A stretch of 64,000 nt of DNA. It comes from Terrimonas pollutisoli. GTDB taxonomy: Bacteria > Bacteroidota > Bacteroidia > Chitinophagales > Chitinophagaceae. Every line of letters begins with the position of its first letter. The first letter of the stretch is position 1. Positions 8,214 to 15,804 of the stretch are shown in pieces. The position numbers and the translations under genes are program-made. The notes below the pieces were generated by a model. That model saw only the letters and a program-made list of their open reading frames with translations. It did not search any database and was not told where the DNA came from. The DNA lies in the NCBI RefSeq assembly GCF_029360765.1, contig NZ_JARKNA010000019.1:1-64000 (forward strand), given 5' to 3'.

Positions 8214-8615
8214 TTAAACCGTAAAGTATTTTGTAATGTTTCTTTTATTGAATTCATTTGCAATCCCCCTGTTCTCAAAAAAATCGTTAAATAAGATAAT
8301 TGCCTCGTCTATCGTCAATACTTCGTGTACGAGAATACGAATAGGTCCAATTTTGCTATCAATTGTAGTCCAAACGTTACTTTGCTCATTTTTCCCTATC
8401 ACAAAATGCTTAAATGAGTTACTGCTAAAAAATCTCGCTTCAATTGTAAGTCGTCTTTTATCACCGGAGCATTGAATGTAATCTCCATTATCTTTTATCA
8501 ATATTAAATAGGGACACTCATATGGCTCTAGTTTATTTAAAAAATATTTTACTTCCTCAAAAGTTGAAATTTCAGATTCCTTAATCATCCCTTGATTTTC
8601 ATATTGTACTTTCAT
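8214..8615 (-). CDS. Hypothetical protein, possibly Imm1-like
   Basis: This 133-residue cytosolic protein has no signal peptide. Its layout (PYLILIKDNGDYIQCSG, then RLTIEARFFSSNSFKHFVIG, then a C-terminal TIDEAIILFNDFFENRGI) resembles the Imm1 family of immunity proteins, in which a beta-rich body is followed by a helix that closes the fold. No toxin gene is adjacent, so it would be an orphan. Local base composition is more A/T-rich than the neighbouring genes, which fits recent acquisition. The assignment is weak and rests on pattern only. Confidence 0.55.
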   Translation of the reverse strand: MKVQYENQGMIKESEISTFEEVKYFLNKLEPYECPYLILIKDNGDYIQCSGDKRRLTIEARFFSSNSFKHFVIGKNEQSNVWTTIDSKIGPIRILVHEVLTIDEAIILFNDFFENRGIANEFNKRNITKYFTV

Positions 8616-8687
8616 TCCTTAAATTTATTTTGGATTCCAATGATGATTTTGGCTGTTGGTAAAATTATTTTATCATGCTTTGTGAAA

Positions 8688-8750
8688 TGTCCCCCTTGCT
8701 CTGCGAAACGTCCTCGTTTCGCAGTTTTATTATATCGCCTCTGGCGATTG
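8688..8750. repeat. GC-rich direct and inverted repeats at the end of the flavoprotein gene
   Basis: The strand opposite the one shown carries two similar 13-mers (CGTTTCGCAGAGC and CATTTCACAAAGC), a TGCGAAACG/CGTTTCGCA inverted repeat, and ATCGCCtctGGCGAT. The last overlaps the final codons of the flavoprotein gene, so its last ten residues are repeat-derived in sequence. Confidence 0.55.
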
Positions 8751-10022
8751 CAATGCAATACTCTTCGCGGCAATAAACCCACTCGTCCAGGCATGCTGAA
8801 AATTAAACCCACCGGTTATTCCGTCTACATCTAATATCTCGCCTGCAAAAAATAAGCGAGGTATTTTCTTACTCATCATAGTATTGGCATCAACTTCATT
8901 CAGCTTAATGCCACCCGCCGTTACAAATTCCTCTTTAAAAGTCGTTTTACCTTTTATGGCAAATTCACTGGCACATAAATTCCGTATCAGCTTGTTCTGA
9001 TCTTTTGCCGGCAGGTCGGCCCATCTTTTTTCTTTATTCACTCCGGAGTGTTCCAGGAAAAACTCCCAAAGCCGCTGTGGCAACCCAAATGGATTCCTGT
9101 TTACTATTTTTTGTGAAGCCATTTCAAACCGAAGCGTTTGAAGTTTTTCCATTAACTGTTGTTCATTGAAGTCCGGCAGCCAATTTACTAAAATGGAAAA
9201 CTGCCAATTGCAAACTGCCAACTGCCTCGCACCCCATGCACTCAGCTTTAATACAGCCGGCCCGCTCAATCCCCAGTGTGTGATCAGCAAAGGGCCTTCC
9301 TGCTCAAGTTTTGTCCCGATAATTTTTACTCTTACATTTTCCACACTTACTCCCATCAGTTTTGTAATGGGATGATTGGGTATATTAAAAGTAAACAGAG
9401 AAGGTACCGGCTCTTCAATAGCATGTCCCAACTCTTTTAACCATTCAAACATCGATGACTTCGGATATCCGCCCGATGCGACGCAAACCCAATCGGCATC
9501 AATTCTTTCTTCATTTGAACATTGAACATTGAGCGTTGAACATTGAGCATTTATTTTTTTAACCTCAACATTCATTTTGACTTTCACATTATACCGATCC
9601 GCTTCCCGCAGCAAACAATCAATAATCGTTTGGGATGAATCGGTAACCGGGAACATCCTCCCATCCTCTTCTGTCTTCAGCTTCACGCCACGTTCTTCAA
9701 ACCATTGGACAGTGTCTGTTGTAAAAAACTGGTGAAATGTTTTCTTTACAAAATTGCCCCCGCGGGGATATTTCTTACTCATTTCAGCAATATCAAAACA
9801 GGCATGAGTGGTATTGCATCTTCCCCCACCGCTCACTCTTACCTTTGATAATAGCTTACCTGATTTTTCCAGGATGATCACTTCCAGTTGCGGATTCATC
9901 CTGGCTGCATTTACGGCGCAAAAAAAGCCTGCAGCCCCTCCGCCAATGACAACTAGCTTACCCCTGCCCCCTAATGGGGAATTATGATCGGTCTTTTCGA
10001 TGTTTGATTGTGATTGCTGCAT
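8730..10022 (-). CDS. HI0933-family FAD-dependent oxidoreductase with repeat-derived insertions
   Basis: The 430-residue protein belongs to the HI0933 (BaiN/YhiN-like) flavoproteins. It has an FAD-binding GGGAAG at 27-32, the family signature SGGGRCN at 64-70, a second glycine motif (VASGGYPKSS) at about 181-190, and the C-terminal FAGEILDVDGITGGFNFQHAWTSG block. The physiological substrate is uncertain; related enzymes are reported as reductases or aminoacetone oxidases. Three stretches look like intergenic repeats translated in frame: residues 14-21 (SPLGGRGK), 158-170 (NAQCSTLNVQCSN) and 267-276 (QLAVCNWQFS). No start codon lies between the first of these and the FAD motif, so it must be translated. 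It follows map by 36 bp. Confidence 0.9.
   Translation of the reverse strand: MQQSQSNIEKTDHNSPLGGRGKLVVIGGGAAGFFCAVNAARMNPQLEVIILEKSGKLLSKVRVSGGGRCNTTHACFDIAEMSKKYPRGGNFVKKTFHQFFTTDTVQWFEERGVKLKTEEDGRMFPVTDSSQTIIDCLLREADRYNVKVKMNVEVKKINAQCSTLNVQCSNEERIDADWVCVASGGYPKSSMFEWLKELGHAIEEPVPSLFTFNIPNHPITKLMGVSVENVRVKIIGTKLEQEGPLLITHWGLSGPAVLKLSAWGARQLAVCNWQFSILVNWLPDFNEQQLMEKLQTLRFEMASQKIVNRNPFGLPQRLWEFFLEHSGVNKEKRWADLPAKDQNKLIRNLCASEFAIKGKTTFKEEFVTAGGIKLNEVDANTMMSKKIPRLFFAGEILDVDGITGGFNFQHAWTSGFIAAKSIALQSPEAI
9195..9230. repeat. Phased repeat (AACTGCCAATTGC type) inside the flavoprotein gene
   Basis: GAAAACTGCCAATTGCAAAC is followed directly by TGCCAACTGCC, giving three near-copies of AACTGCCAA. 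The same word family is seen in the spacers at 15455-15508 and 35402-35450. The open frame is kept through it. Confidence 0.7.
9513..9556. repeat. GAACATT/GAGC phased repeat inside the flavoprotein gene
   Basis: The units TTGAACA, TTGAACA, TTGAGCG, TTGAACA and TTGAGCA follow one another with a 7-bp period. The stretch encodes NAQCSTLNVQCSNE in the flavoprotein and does not break the frame even though 7 is not a multiple of three. Confidence 0.8.
9968..9979. repeat. CCCC/GGGG hairpin within the flavoprotein N-terminal codons
   Basis: CCCCTGCCCCCTAATGGGGA matches the C-rich hairpin family; it encodes SPLGGRG ahead of the FAD-binding motif. Confidence 0.6.
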
Positions 10023-10058
10023 AGGCAGTAGAAGAAGCTATAAAGAAGTTCATAAATA

Positions 10059-10889
10059 TCAGATAGCTTCCATACGTTGTGCCGAAGCGGATTGAGGACT
10101 AAATAAATTTGGGTTACTAACTTCCACTTCCTCTATCGTAGAATAGTTTGAAAGAATATCGGCTTTGTTTTTCTTAACAGCCACATCATGTTCAAAGTGC
10201 ACTGAAGGCTTTCCGTCTTTTGTTCTCACCGTCCAGCCATCACTTTCTGTATATACTTCTTTACGGCCCAGATTGATCATGGGTTCTATCGCCAACACCA
10301 GTCCTTCTTTCAATTTAGCGCCTGTTCCTCTTTTACCATAATTCGGCACCTGTGGATCTTCGTGAAGGCTTTTTCCCAATCCATGCCCCACCAATTCTCT
10401 CACCACACCATAGCCATGTTTTTTTTCTGTATGTTCCTGGATAGCATAAGCGATATCACCAATCCGGTTACCTGTCACCGCTTTTTCAATGCCTTTGTAC
10501 AACGACTCTTTGGTATGTTTGATCAGATTCATCACCTCTGGTCCGGGATCACCAATGGCAAATGTGTATGCATGATCGCCATGCCATCCATTTAATATTA
10601 CTCCTATGTCAACAGAGATGATGTCTCCCTCCTTCAACTCATTGCCATTCGGAAAACCATGCACCACCACATCATTGACAGAAATACAGGAATTATACGG
10701 ATACCCGTTATAGTTAAGAAAGGATGGAGTAGCATTGTGATCCTTGATGAATTCGCCGATCATTTTATCAATGGACAGCGTGGTAATGCCAGGTTTGAGA
10801 ATTTTGGCGACTTCCGTTAAAGTTTTACTGACGAGCAATGCGCTTTTTCGCATTTGCTCTATTTGGTCGTTTGTTTTACAGATCATCAT
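10059..10889 (-). CDS. map: Type I methionine aminopeptidase
   Basis: The 276-residue enzyme removes the initiator methionine from nascent proteins. All five metal ligands are visible: Asp94 (VDIG), Asp105 (GDHAYTF), His169 (GHGLG), Glu202 (AIEPM) and Glu233 (FEHD), together with the substrate-binding His77 (VVVHG). The usual FEHT is FEHDVAV here, and the protein continues for about 38 residues beyond the catalytic domain (TIEEVEVSNPNLFS...), longer than E. coli Map (264). It is the last gene of the ribosomal cluster after secY, the normal position in Bacteroidota, but the infA gene that usually follows is missing. Confidence 0.96.
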   Translation of the reverse strand: MMICKTNDQIEQMRKSALLVSKTLTEVAKILKPGITTLSIDKMIGEFIKDHNATPSFLNYNGYPYNSCISVNDVVVHGFPNGNELKEGDIISVDIGVILNGWHGDHAYTFAIGDPGPEVMNLIKHTKESLYKGIEKAVTGNRIGDIAYAIQEHTEKKHGYGVVRELVGHGLGKSLHEDPQVPNYGKRGTGAKLKEGLVLAIEPMINLGRKEVYTESDGWTVRTKDGKPSVHFEHDVAVKKNKADILSNYSTIEEVEVSNPNLFSPQSASAQRMEAI

Positions 10890-10982
10890 ACTAATACACG
10901 AAATTAATAATTTCAGTTCGCAATCTTAGTATCAGAACCTGTGTTGTTCCGTTAACGTTCCTGTAAGAATCGATAAAAACAA

Positions 10983-11013
10983 AAAACCTGGCAAGATTTA
11001 CTTACCAGGTTTT
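10983..11013 (-). terminator. Terminator-like hairpin after secY
   Basis: A 13-bp stem with one mismatch (AAAACCTGGCAAG / CTTACCAGGTTTT, loop ATTTA) is followed on the minus strand by T-rich sequence. It sits 20 bp beyond the secY stop and before map, so map may be expressed by read-through or from its own promoter. Confidence 0.8.
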
Positions 11014-11033
11014 CCAATTTTTTATCGTCAATC

Positions 11034-12362
11034 TTAGTACTGAACAGCTGACGTTGTCTGTCTGCCCTGTATGCGACCGCTTTTCATTAAGCCATCGTAT
11101 TGGCGCATCAACAATTGTGTTTCGATCTGCTGCAGTGTATCCAAAATAACACCGACCATGATCAGCAACGACGTACCTCCAAAGAAGGTAGAAAATCCCT
11201 GCGTAACACCCAACCGCTGAGCGATACCGGGAAGAATACCTACAAAAGCCAGCAATATGGCGCCCGGGAATGTGATTTTATCCATCACACTGCCGATATA
11301 ATCTGCAGTGGGCTGTCCTGGCTTCACACCGGGGATAAAGCCATTGTTTTGCTTCAGGTTGTCCGCAATTTGCTTAGGGTTAAATATCAAAGCTGTGTAC
11401 AGGAATGTAAAGCCAATCACCACTACTGAATAGATCAGCATGTACCAAAAGTTTTGGTGATCAGTAAACATTCTTGATATTTCATTCGGTCCTTTACCAA
11501 GAGTTAAAAGAGTTGGCAGGAACATGATTGCCTGGGCAAAGATGATGGGCATTACACCGGCACTGTTCACCTTCAATGGCAAAAATTGTCTTGCGCCACC
11601 AAACTGGCGGTTTCCAACAATCTGCTTCGCATAGTTAACCGGTACTTTTCTTACCCCCTGGATCAATAAGATACATCCAAGGATGATAGCAATCAGGATA
11701 GCGATCTCAACAATAAAGATCAGGATTAAACCTGTACGTGTTGACTTCGCCACCAACTCCTGCGTAAATGACTGTGGCAAACGGGCAAGGATACCGATCA
11801 TGATGATCAGCGATACACCGTTGCCCAATCCCTTATCAGTAATTTTTTCACCCATCCACATAACAAATAAAGTACCTGCGGTGAGGATGATGATAGTGGA
11901 TAAAGTGAAGTAGCTGGTGAATGCAGGAATGATGGCAGCAGATGACGTTTGATGCAGATACCCTACATAAGCAGAAGCCTGCACAATCGTTACACCCACT
12001 GTAAGGTAGCGTGTATATTGATTAATCTTCTTGCGGCCACTATCGCCTTCTTTTTGCATTTTTTGAAACTTCGGCACCAGCACTGTCATCAACTGCATAA
12101 AGATAGATGCAGAGATATAAGGCATGATACCCAATGCAAAAATAGATGCCATGTTAAAGGCACCACCGGCAAACGTGTTTATAAGGTCAAGGATACCATT
12201 TCCCTGCCCTTTATTCAATTCCAGTTTGATAGGATCAATTCCAGGCAGAACAATGTGTGAACCTATTCTGTAGACAGCAATGAGGATTAAAGTAAAAATG
12301 ATCTTACTTCTTAGTTCCTCGATGCTCCAGATATTCTTAAGAGTTTGAATTAATTTCTTCAC
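11034..12362 (-). CDS. secY: Preprotein translocase subunit SecY
   Basis: The 442-residue protein is the channel of the Sec translocase. Ten transmembrane helices are visible, from about residue 18 (IIFTLILIAVYRIGSHIVLPGID) to 390-410 (TSLLIMVGVILDTLQQI). The plug-region segment (INTFAGGAFNMASIFALGIMPYISASI) and the ribosome-binding cytoplasmic loop with RKVPVNYAKQ are conserved. The C-terminal LLMRQYDGLMKSG is a family signature. It lies 74 bp after rplO, as in the spc operon of most bacteria. Confidence 0.97.
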   Translation of the reverse strand: MKKLIQTLKNIWSIEELRSKIIFTLILIAVYRIGSHIVLPGIDPIKLELNKGQGNGILDLINTFAGGAFNMASIFALGIMPYISASIFMQLMTVLVPKFQKMQKEGDSGRKKINQYTRYLTVGVTIVQASAYVGYLHQTSSAAIIPAFTSYFTLSTIIILTAGTLFVMWMGEKITDKGLGNGVSLIIMIGILARLPQSFTQELVAKSTRTGLILIFIVEIAILIAIILGCILLIQGVRKVPVNYAKQIVGNRQFGGARQFLPLKVNSAGVMPIIFAQAIMFLPTLLTLGKGPNEISRMFTDHQNFWYMLIYSVVVIGFTFLYTALIFNPKQIADNLKQNNGFIPGVKPGQPTADYIGSVMDKITFPGAILLAFVGILPGIAQRLGVTQGFSTFFGGTSLLIMVGVILDTLQQIETQLLMRQYDGLMKSGRIQGRQTTSAVQY

Positions 12363-12398
12363 GGGAGTTAAAAAGATTTAAGAGCCCAAAAACAAAAA

Positions 12399-12419
12399 GA
12401 CGCATTTTTTTTATGCGCC
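12399..12419 (-). terminator. Weak hairpin with T-rich tail between rplO and secY
   Basis: On the minus strand GCGCAT, A8, ATGCGTC and then TTTTTGTTTTT form a short stem with a T-run, 18 bp after the rplO stop. It could attenuate transcription into secY; the stem is only 5-6 bp, so this is uncertain. Confidence 0.4.
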
Positions 12420-12436
12420 TTGCAATTTAGCGAAAT

Positions 12437-12886
12437 TTACTTAACTATTTCAATAGAACCACCCGCAGCTTCGATAGCAGATTTAGCCTTGTCGCTTACT
12501 GCATTCACCTTGAAAGTGAATTTGTTTTTCAACTCGCCATTACCCAGAATTTTCACCTTATCGTTCTGGCTGATAAGCCCGTTGATATAAAGATTTTCCA
12601 GGGAAATTTCAGTGAAGTTATATTTTTCAGCCAGTTGCTCTACCTGTCCCAGGTTTAAGACTTTATATTCAACACGGTGAGGATTATTAAATCCACGTTT
12701 AGGAATACGGCGCTGAACGGGCATCTGACCACCTTCATGCCCCATTTTTCTTTTATAACCAGCACGGCTCTGTCCACCTTTTGTACCTTTTGTAGATGTA
12801 CCACCATGTCCTGATCCATCACCACGTCCAATTCTTTTTTCTTTGTGAGTTGCGCCTTTTGCAGGTCTTAATTCGTGTAGTTTCAT
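12437..12886 (-). CDS. rplO: 50S ribosomal protein L15
   Basis: The 149-residue L15 contacts 23S rRNA and helps assemble the large subunit. The N-terminal glycine-rich arm (RIGRGDGSGHGGTSTKGTKG) and RKMGHEGGQMPVQRRIPKRGF are diagnostic, and the C-terminal globular part ends SAIEAAGGSIEIVK. Length matches the family. Its start codon lies 119 bp after rpmD, an unusually wide gap filled with a nested hairpin at 12909-12943. Confidence 0.97.
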   Translation of the reverse strand: MKLHELRPAKGATHKEKRIGRGDGSGHGGTSTKGTKGGQSRAGYKRKMGHEGGQMPVQRRIPKRGFNNPHRVEYKVLNLGQVEQLAEKYNFTEISLENLYINGLISQNDKVKILGNGELKNKFTFKVNAVSDKAKSAIEAAGGSIEIVK

Positions 12887-12908
12887 TTTGCTTTTATTTT
12901 GTACTCAT

Positions 12909-12943
12909 CGCCCCGAAAGCTTCCGATAGTATTCGGAACGGGG
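12909..12943. repeat. Nested hairpin GCCCCG...TTCCGA / TCGGAA...CGGGGC
   Basis: Outer arms GCCCCG/CGGGGC enclose inner arms TTCCGA/TCGGAA in the spacer between rpmD and rplO. A related TTCCGA/TCGGAA hairpin occurs at 22551-22566. Confidence 0.65.
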
Positions 12944-13005
12944 CTCGCTTTTAAAAAATTGAAATCCGAAGCCGGATGTCTGATGTCAGACCTCTTTCCT
13001 TCTGT

Positions 13006-13185
13006 TTATGCTTCTTCCACTTTTACCAGGTGTTCCACTTTGCGAACCATACCCAGTACCTGCGGAGTTGCTTCTACTTCTTTAGTAGAGTTAGTCTTAT
13101 TCAGACCCAAAGCTTTTAATGTCAGCTTTTGTCTTTCAGGTCTGTCAATCGGACTTTTTACTAATGTTATTTTAATCTTTTTCAT
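13006..13185 (-). CDS. rpmD: 50S ribosomal protein L30
   Basis: A 59-residue frame reads MKKIKITLVKSPIDRPERQK, then LTLKALGLNKTNSTKEVEAT, then a C-terminal PQVLGMVRKVEHLVKVEEA. This is the normal size and sequence pattern of bacterial L30, a small protein on the 50S surface. It is in the expected position between rpsE and rplO. It is easily missed because of its size. Both flanking spacers (186 bp upstream, 119 bp downstream) are long for a ribosomal operon and contain repeats. Confidence 0.95.
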   Translation of the reverse strand: MKKIKITLVKSPIDRPERQKLTLKALGLNKTNSTKEVEATPQVLGMVRKVEHLVKVEEA

Positions 13186-13193
13186 ACCCCAAA

Positions 13194-13207
13194 TCCGCCG
13201 CAGCGGA
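13194..13207. repeat. TCCGCC/GGCGGA-type palindrome (imperfect)
   Basis: TCCGCCGCAGCGGA lies nine bp before the rpmD start, in the rpsE-rpmD spacer. Confidence 0.6.
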
Positions 13208-13250
13208 GATCATTTATAGTTTCAAAAATTGTTGATCCATGTTCTGCAGT

Positions 13251-13268
13251 TGAAGTGTGCGACGCAAC
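13251..13268 (-). repeat. Dispersed element GTTGCGTCGCACACTTCA
   Basis: The minus-strand copy of the element at 6686 and 32210, in the 186-bp spacer between rpsE and rpmD. Confidence 0.7.
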
Positions 13269-13371
13269 GAAGATGCCATAAAAAACAAATGCCGGTAACA
13301 CAACTATCAACTTACGATATTAAAAGAGCAACTTATTTAAAGGAATCACCAACCTAAGTCTCCTTTTCAGG

Positions 13372-13890
13372 CTATCCATTAAATACTTTCTTCAAACCGA
13401 GAGAACGGGTCTTAGCCACGCTAATCGGTTCACGCAATAAAGCCAATGCTTTAAAAGTTGCTTTGATCACGTTGTGAGGATTAGCCGAACCCAAAGATTT
13501 AGCTAATACGTCCGTTACGCCAGCTGCTTCTAAAACGGCACGCATAGAACCTCCGGCGATCACACCAGTACCATGAGCAGCGGGTTTGATCAACACTTTC
13601 GCAGCGCCTTCCTTGGCCCACTGATCGTGAGGAACAGTACCATGCATCACAGGCACTTTGATCAAATTTTTCTTTGCATCTTCAATTCCTTTAGTAATTG
13701 CCTCCTGAACTTCCTTTGCTTTACCCAAACCATGACCTACAACGCCATTTCCATTACCAACAACTACCAATGCAGAGAAACTGAATGCACGGCCACCCTT
13801 CGTTGTTTTTACTACCCTGTTGATAGAAACAACTTTGTCTTTTAATTCCAGGTCCCCGGCTTTTACTCTGTTTAAATTAACTTTTGACAT
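13372..13890 (-). CDS. rpsE: 30S ribosomal protein S5
   Basis: The 172-residue S5 contributes to decoding fidelity and mRNA unwinding at the entry channel. The N-terminal double-stranded RNA-binding domain (FSFSALVVVGNGNGVVGHGLGKAKEV) and the C-terminal domain with GTGVIAGGSMRAVLEAAG and NVIKATFKAL are both intact. Length is within the family range. The gene is 36 bp after rplR. Confidence 0.97.
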   Translation of the reverse strand: MSKVNLNRVKAGDLELKDKVVSINRVVKTTKGGRAFSFSALVVVGNGNGVVGHGLGKAKEVQEAITKGIEDAKKNLIKVPVMHGTVPHDQWAKEGAAKVLIKPAAHGTGVIAGGSMRAVLEAAGVTDVLAKSLGSANPHNVIKATFKALALLREPISVAKTRSLGLKKVFNG

Positions 13891-13926
13891 TATTTCAATT
13901 TGAAATTTGAAACTTGAATTTTGTTA
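13891..13926. repeat. AT-rich phased repeat between rplR and rpsE
   Basis: TTTGAAATT, TTGAAACTT and TTGAATTTT follow one another with an 8-9 bp period. This is the same class of word-like repeat as the longer examples at 16.7-18.4 kb. Confidence 0.5.
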
Positions 13927-14286
13927 TTAGAATTGCAAACCACCTTCTCTTGCTCCATCAGCCACTGATTTTACCCGGCCGTGATATAAATAACCACCGC
14001 GGTCAAAAACCACCTCTTTCACACCAAGGTCAACTGCTTTACGGGCAATAGCTGCACCTACTAATTTGCTTTTATCAGACTTTGTTCCTGATTGAGCTTT
14101 GATATCTTTATCTTTTGTAGAAGACGCAGCGATGGTAGCGCCATTTGAATCATCAATCAATTGTGCGTAGATATCGCTGTTGCTTCTGAACACAGACAAG
14201 CGGGGCTTTTGAGAAGTACCACTAATTTTCTTACGAATATTATAGCGGATCTTTTGTCTTCTTGCTGTTTTAACTTTTGAGTTCAT
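13927..14286 (-). CDS. rplR: 50S ribosomal protein L18
   Basis: The 119-residue L18 binds 5S rRNA in the central protuberance. The conserved block PRLSVFRSNSDIYAQLIDD and the C-terminal VVFDRGGYLYHGRVKSVADGAREGGLQF are diagnostic. The basic N-terminus (KVKTARRQKIRYNIRKK) is typical. It is 51 bp after rplF; the spacer holds an AATCCTG/CAGGATT hairpin. Confidence 0.97.
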   Translation of the reverse strand: MNSKVKTARRQKIRYNIRKKISGTSQKPRLSVFRSNSDIYAQLIDDSNGATIAASSTKDKDIKAQSGTKSDKSKLVGAAIARKAVDLGVKEVVFDRGGYLYHGRVKSVADGAREGGLQF

Positions 14287-14337
14287 CTCTTTTTATTTTA
14301 CAATCCTGATGCTGCCAGGATTCAATTTTCAAATTAA

Positions 14338-14892
14338 TTATTTACCAGCTGCTTTACCTGCCTTCTTACGAACCACTTCACCCACATAGCGAACACCTTT
14401 TCCTTTGTAAGGCTCAGGCTTACGCAAGCTGCGCAATTTAGCAGCCACCTGACCGATTAATTGCTTATCGATACCTTCAAGGGTGATAATTGGGTTTTGG
14501 CCTTTCAACTGCTCGGCACTTACTTTCAACTCTTTTGGTATTTCGATCATGATATTATGCGAATAACCTAAAGCAAGATCCAATACATTGCCCTGGCTCG
14601 CGGCTTTAAAACCCACACCGATCAATTCCAGTTTTTTTGTATATCCTTCCGTAACACCTTTTACCTGGTTGGCGATCAATGCACGATACAATCCATGCAT
14701 AGCACGGTGACGGATTTGATCAGTAGGACGGGCAACGATCACCTGGCCATCCTTCACTTCCACTTTAATATCGCGGTCAATTGTTTCTTTCAATTCACCT
14801 TTTGGACCTTTAACAGTTACCACATTGTCGTTACCTACTGTTACAGTAACACCTGCCGGAACTGTGATCACTTGTTTACCTATACGAGACAT
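14338..14892 (-). CDS. rplF: 50S ribosomal protein L6
   Basis: The 184-residue L6 binds helix 97 of 23S rRNA near the sarcin-ricin loop. Two tandem alpha-beta domains are visible: residues about 1-82 (VITVPAGVTVTVGNDNVVTVKGPKGEL) and 83-165, ending in KPEPYKGKGVRYVGEVVRKKAGKAAGK, the L6 signature with a slightly longer Lys/Ala tail. The gene is 126 bp after rpsH; the spacer contains no clear gene. Confidence 0.97.
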   Translation of the reverse strand: MSRIGKQVITVPAGVTVTVGNDNVVTVKGPKGELKETIDRDIKVEVKDGQVIVARPTDQIRHRAMHGLYRALIANQVKGVTEGYTKKLELIGVGFKAASQGNVLDLALGYSHNIMIEIPKELKVSAEQLKGQNPIITLEGIDKQLIGQVAAKLRSLRKPEPYKGKGVRYVGEVVRKKAGKAAGK

Positions 14893-15018
14893 GTTAAATC
14901 AGTTTATTGTTATTATTTGAAATTGGTTGTTGACCGGTCAGCCTAGTATAGTTTCAGCTTAATGTATCAGCAACTTTTTATTTTTTACACCTATCCTTGT
15001 TAAAGAACGGTGACTCTA

Positions 15019-15417
15019 TTAATACACGTAGCAAAGAACTTCACCACCTACATTCTGTGCCTTCGCTTCTTTATCTGTCATTACACCTTTAGAGGTAGAC
15101 AGGATGGCTACACCTAAACCATTTTTCACACGGCGAAACTCAGCAGGTTTTGCATATTGACGCAAACCAGGACGGCTAATCCTTTCCATGCTTTGAATAG
15201 CAGGCTGTTTTGTAGAAGGATCGTATTTCAAAGCGATTTTGATAACGCCTTGTTTACTATCATCCTCAAATTTGTACTTCAGGATATAACCCTGGTTGTA
15301 CAAAATTTCAGTCATCCGTTTTTTCAAATTAGAAGCAGGGATATCAACCACACGGTGACCCGCCATCTGCGCATTACGGATTCTGGTCAGGAAATCTGCT
15401 ATAGGATCTGTTACCAT
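15019..15417 (-). CDS. rpsH: 30S ribosomal protein S8
   Basis: The 132-residue S8 binds helix 21 of 16S rRNA and in E. coli represses the spc operon by binding rplE mRNA. The N-terminal TDPIADFLTRIRNAQ and the C-terminal ILSTSKGVMTDKEAKAQNVGGEVLCYVY are diagnostic. Whether the autoregulation applies here is not visible. It is 92 bp after rpsN. Confidence 0.97.
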   Translation of the reverse strand: MVTDPIADFLTRIRNAQMAGHRVVDIPASNLKKRMTEILYNQGYILKYKFEDDSKQGVIKIALKYDPSTKQPAIQSMERISRPGLRQYAKPAEFRRVKNGLGVAILSTSKGVMTDKEAKAQNVGGEVLCYVY

Positions 15418-15454
15418 TTTTATAAGAATTAAATCAGTTCTAAATTTTTGTGTT

Positions 15455-15508
15455 ACAGGTTTCCGGTCTCCGGTTACTGCTTAACCAGCAACTGGGAACT
15501 GGCAACTT
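15455..15508. repeat. Phased repeat in the rpsN-rpsH spacer
   Basis: GTTTCCGGTCTCCGGTTACTG is followed by CCAGCAACTGGGAACTGGCAAC. The words TCCGGT and CAACTGG recur with an 8-9 bp period, and partial self-complementarity (GTTAC/ GCAAC) gives a weak hairpin. Confidence 0.55.
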
Positions 15509-15509
15509 T

Positions 15510-15779
15510 TTACCAGCTTGCTTTTTTCAATCCTGGTATTTTACCATTCAAAGCCATATCTCTCAAGGCTACCCGGGAAATGCCGAAATAACGAACATAA
15601 CCTTTGGGACGGCCGGTAAGCTGGCAACGGTTTTTCAACCGAACTTTTGAAGAGTTTTTTGGAAGTGCATCCAATGCTGACCAATCGCCGGCTTTTTTAA
15701 GCTCTTCACGTTTTGCAGCAAACTGCGCTACCATTTTCTCTCTTTTGCGCTGCCTGGCTTTAATTGATGTCTTAGCCAT
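15510..15779 (-). CDS. rpsN: 30S ribosomal protein S14 (zinc-free form)
   Basis: The 89-residue S14 lacks the two CXXC zinc pairs and has the intermediate-length form common in Bacteroidota. The signature RCQLTGRPKGYVRYFGISRVALRDMALNGKIPGLKKASW covers the C-terminal half. It belongs to the head of the 30S subunit and sits between rplE (25 bp) and rpsH. Confidence 0.97.
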   Translation of the reverse strand: MAKTSIKARQRKREKMVAQFAAKREELKKAGDWSALDALPKNSSKVRLKNRCQLTGRPKGYVRYFGISRVALRDMALNGKIPGLKKASW

Positions 15780-15804
15780 AGTTGTTTATTCTTTTTTAAT
15801 TGAA

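Noticed and set aside
9166..9375. A 69-residue plus-strand gene inside the flavoprotein gene
   Set aside because: It is the antisense frame of the HI0933 gene and its repeats; the minus frame has family motifs on both sides.
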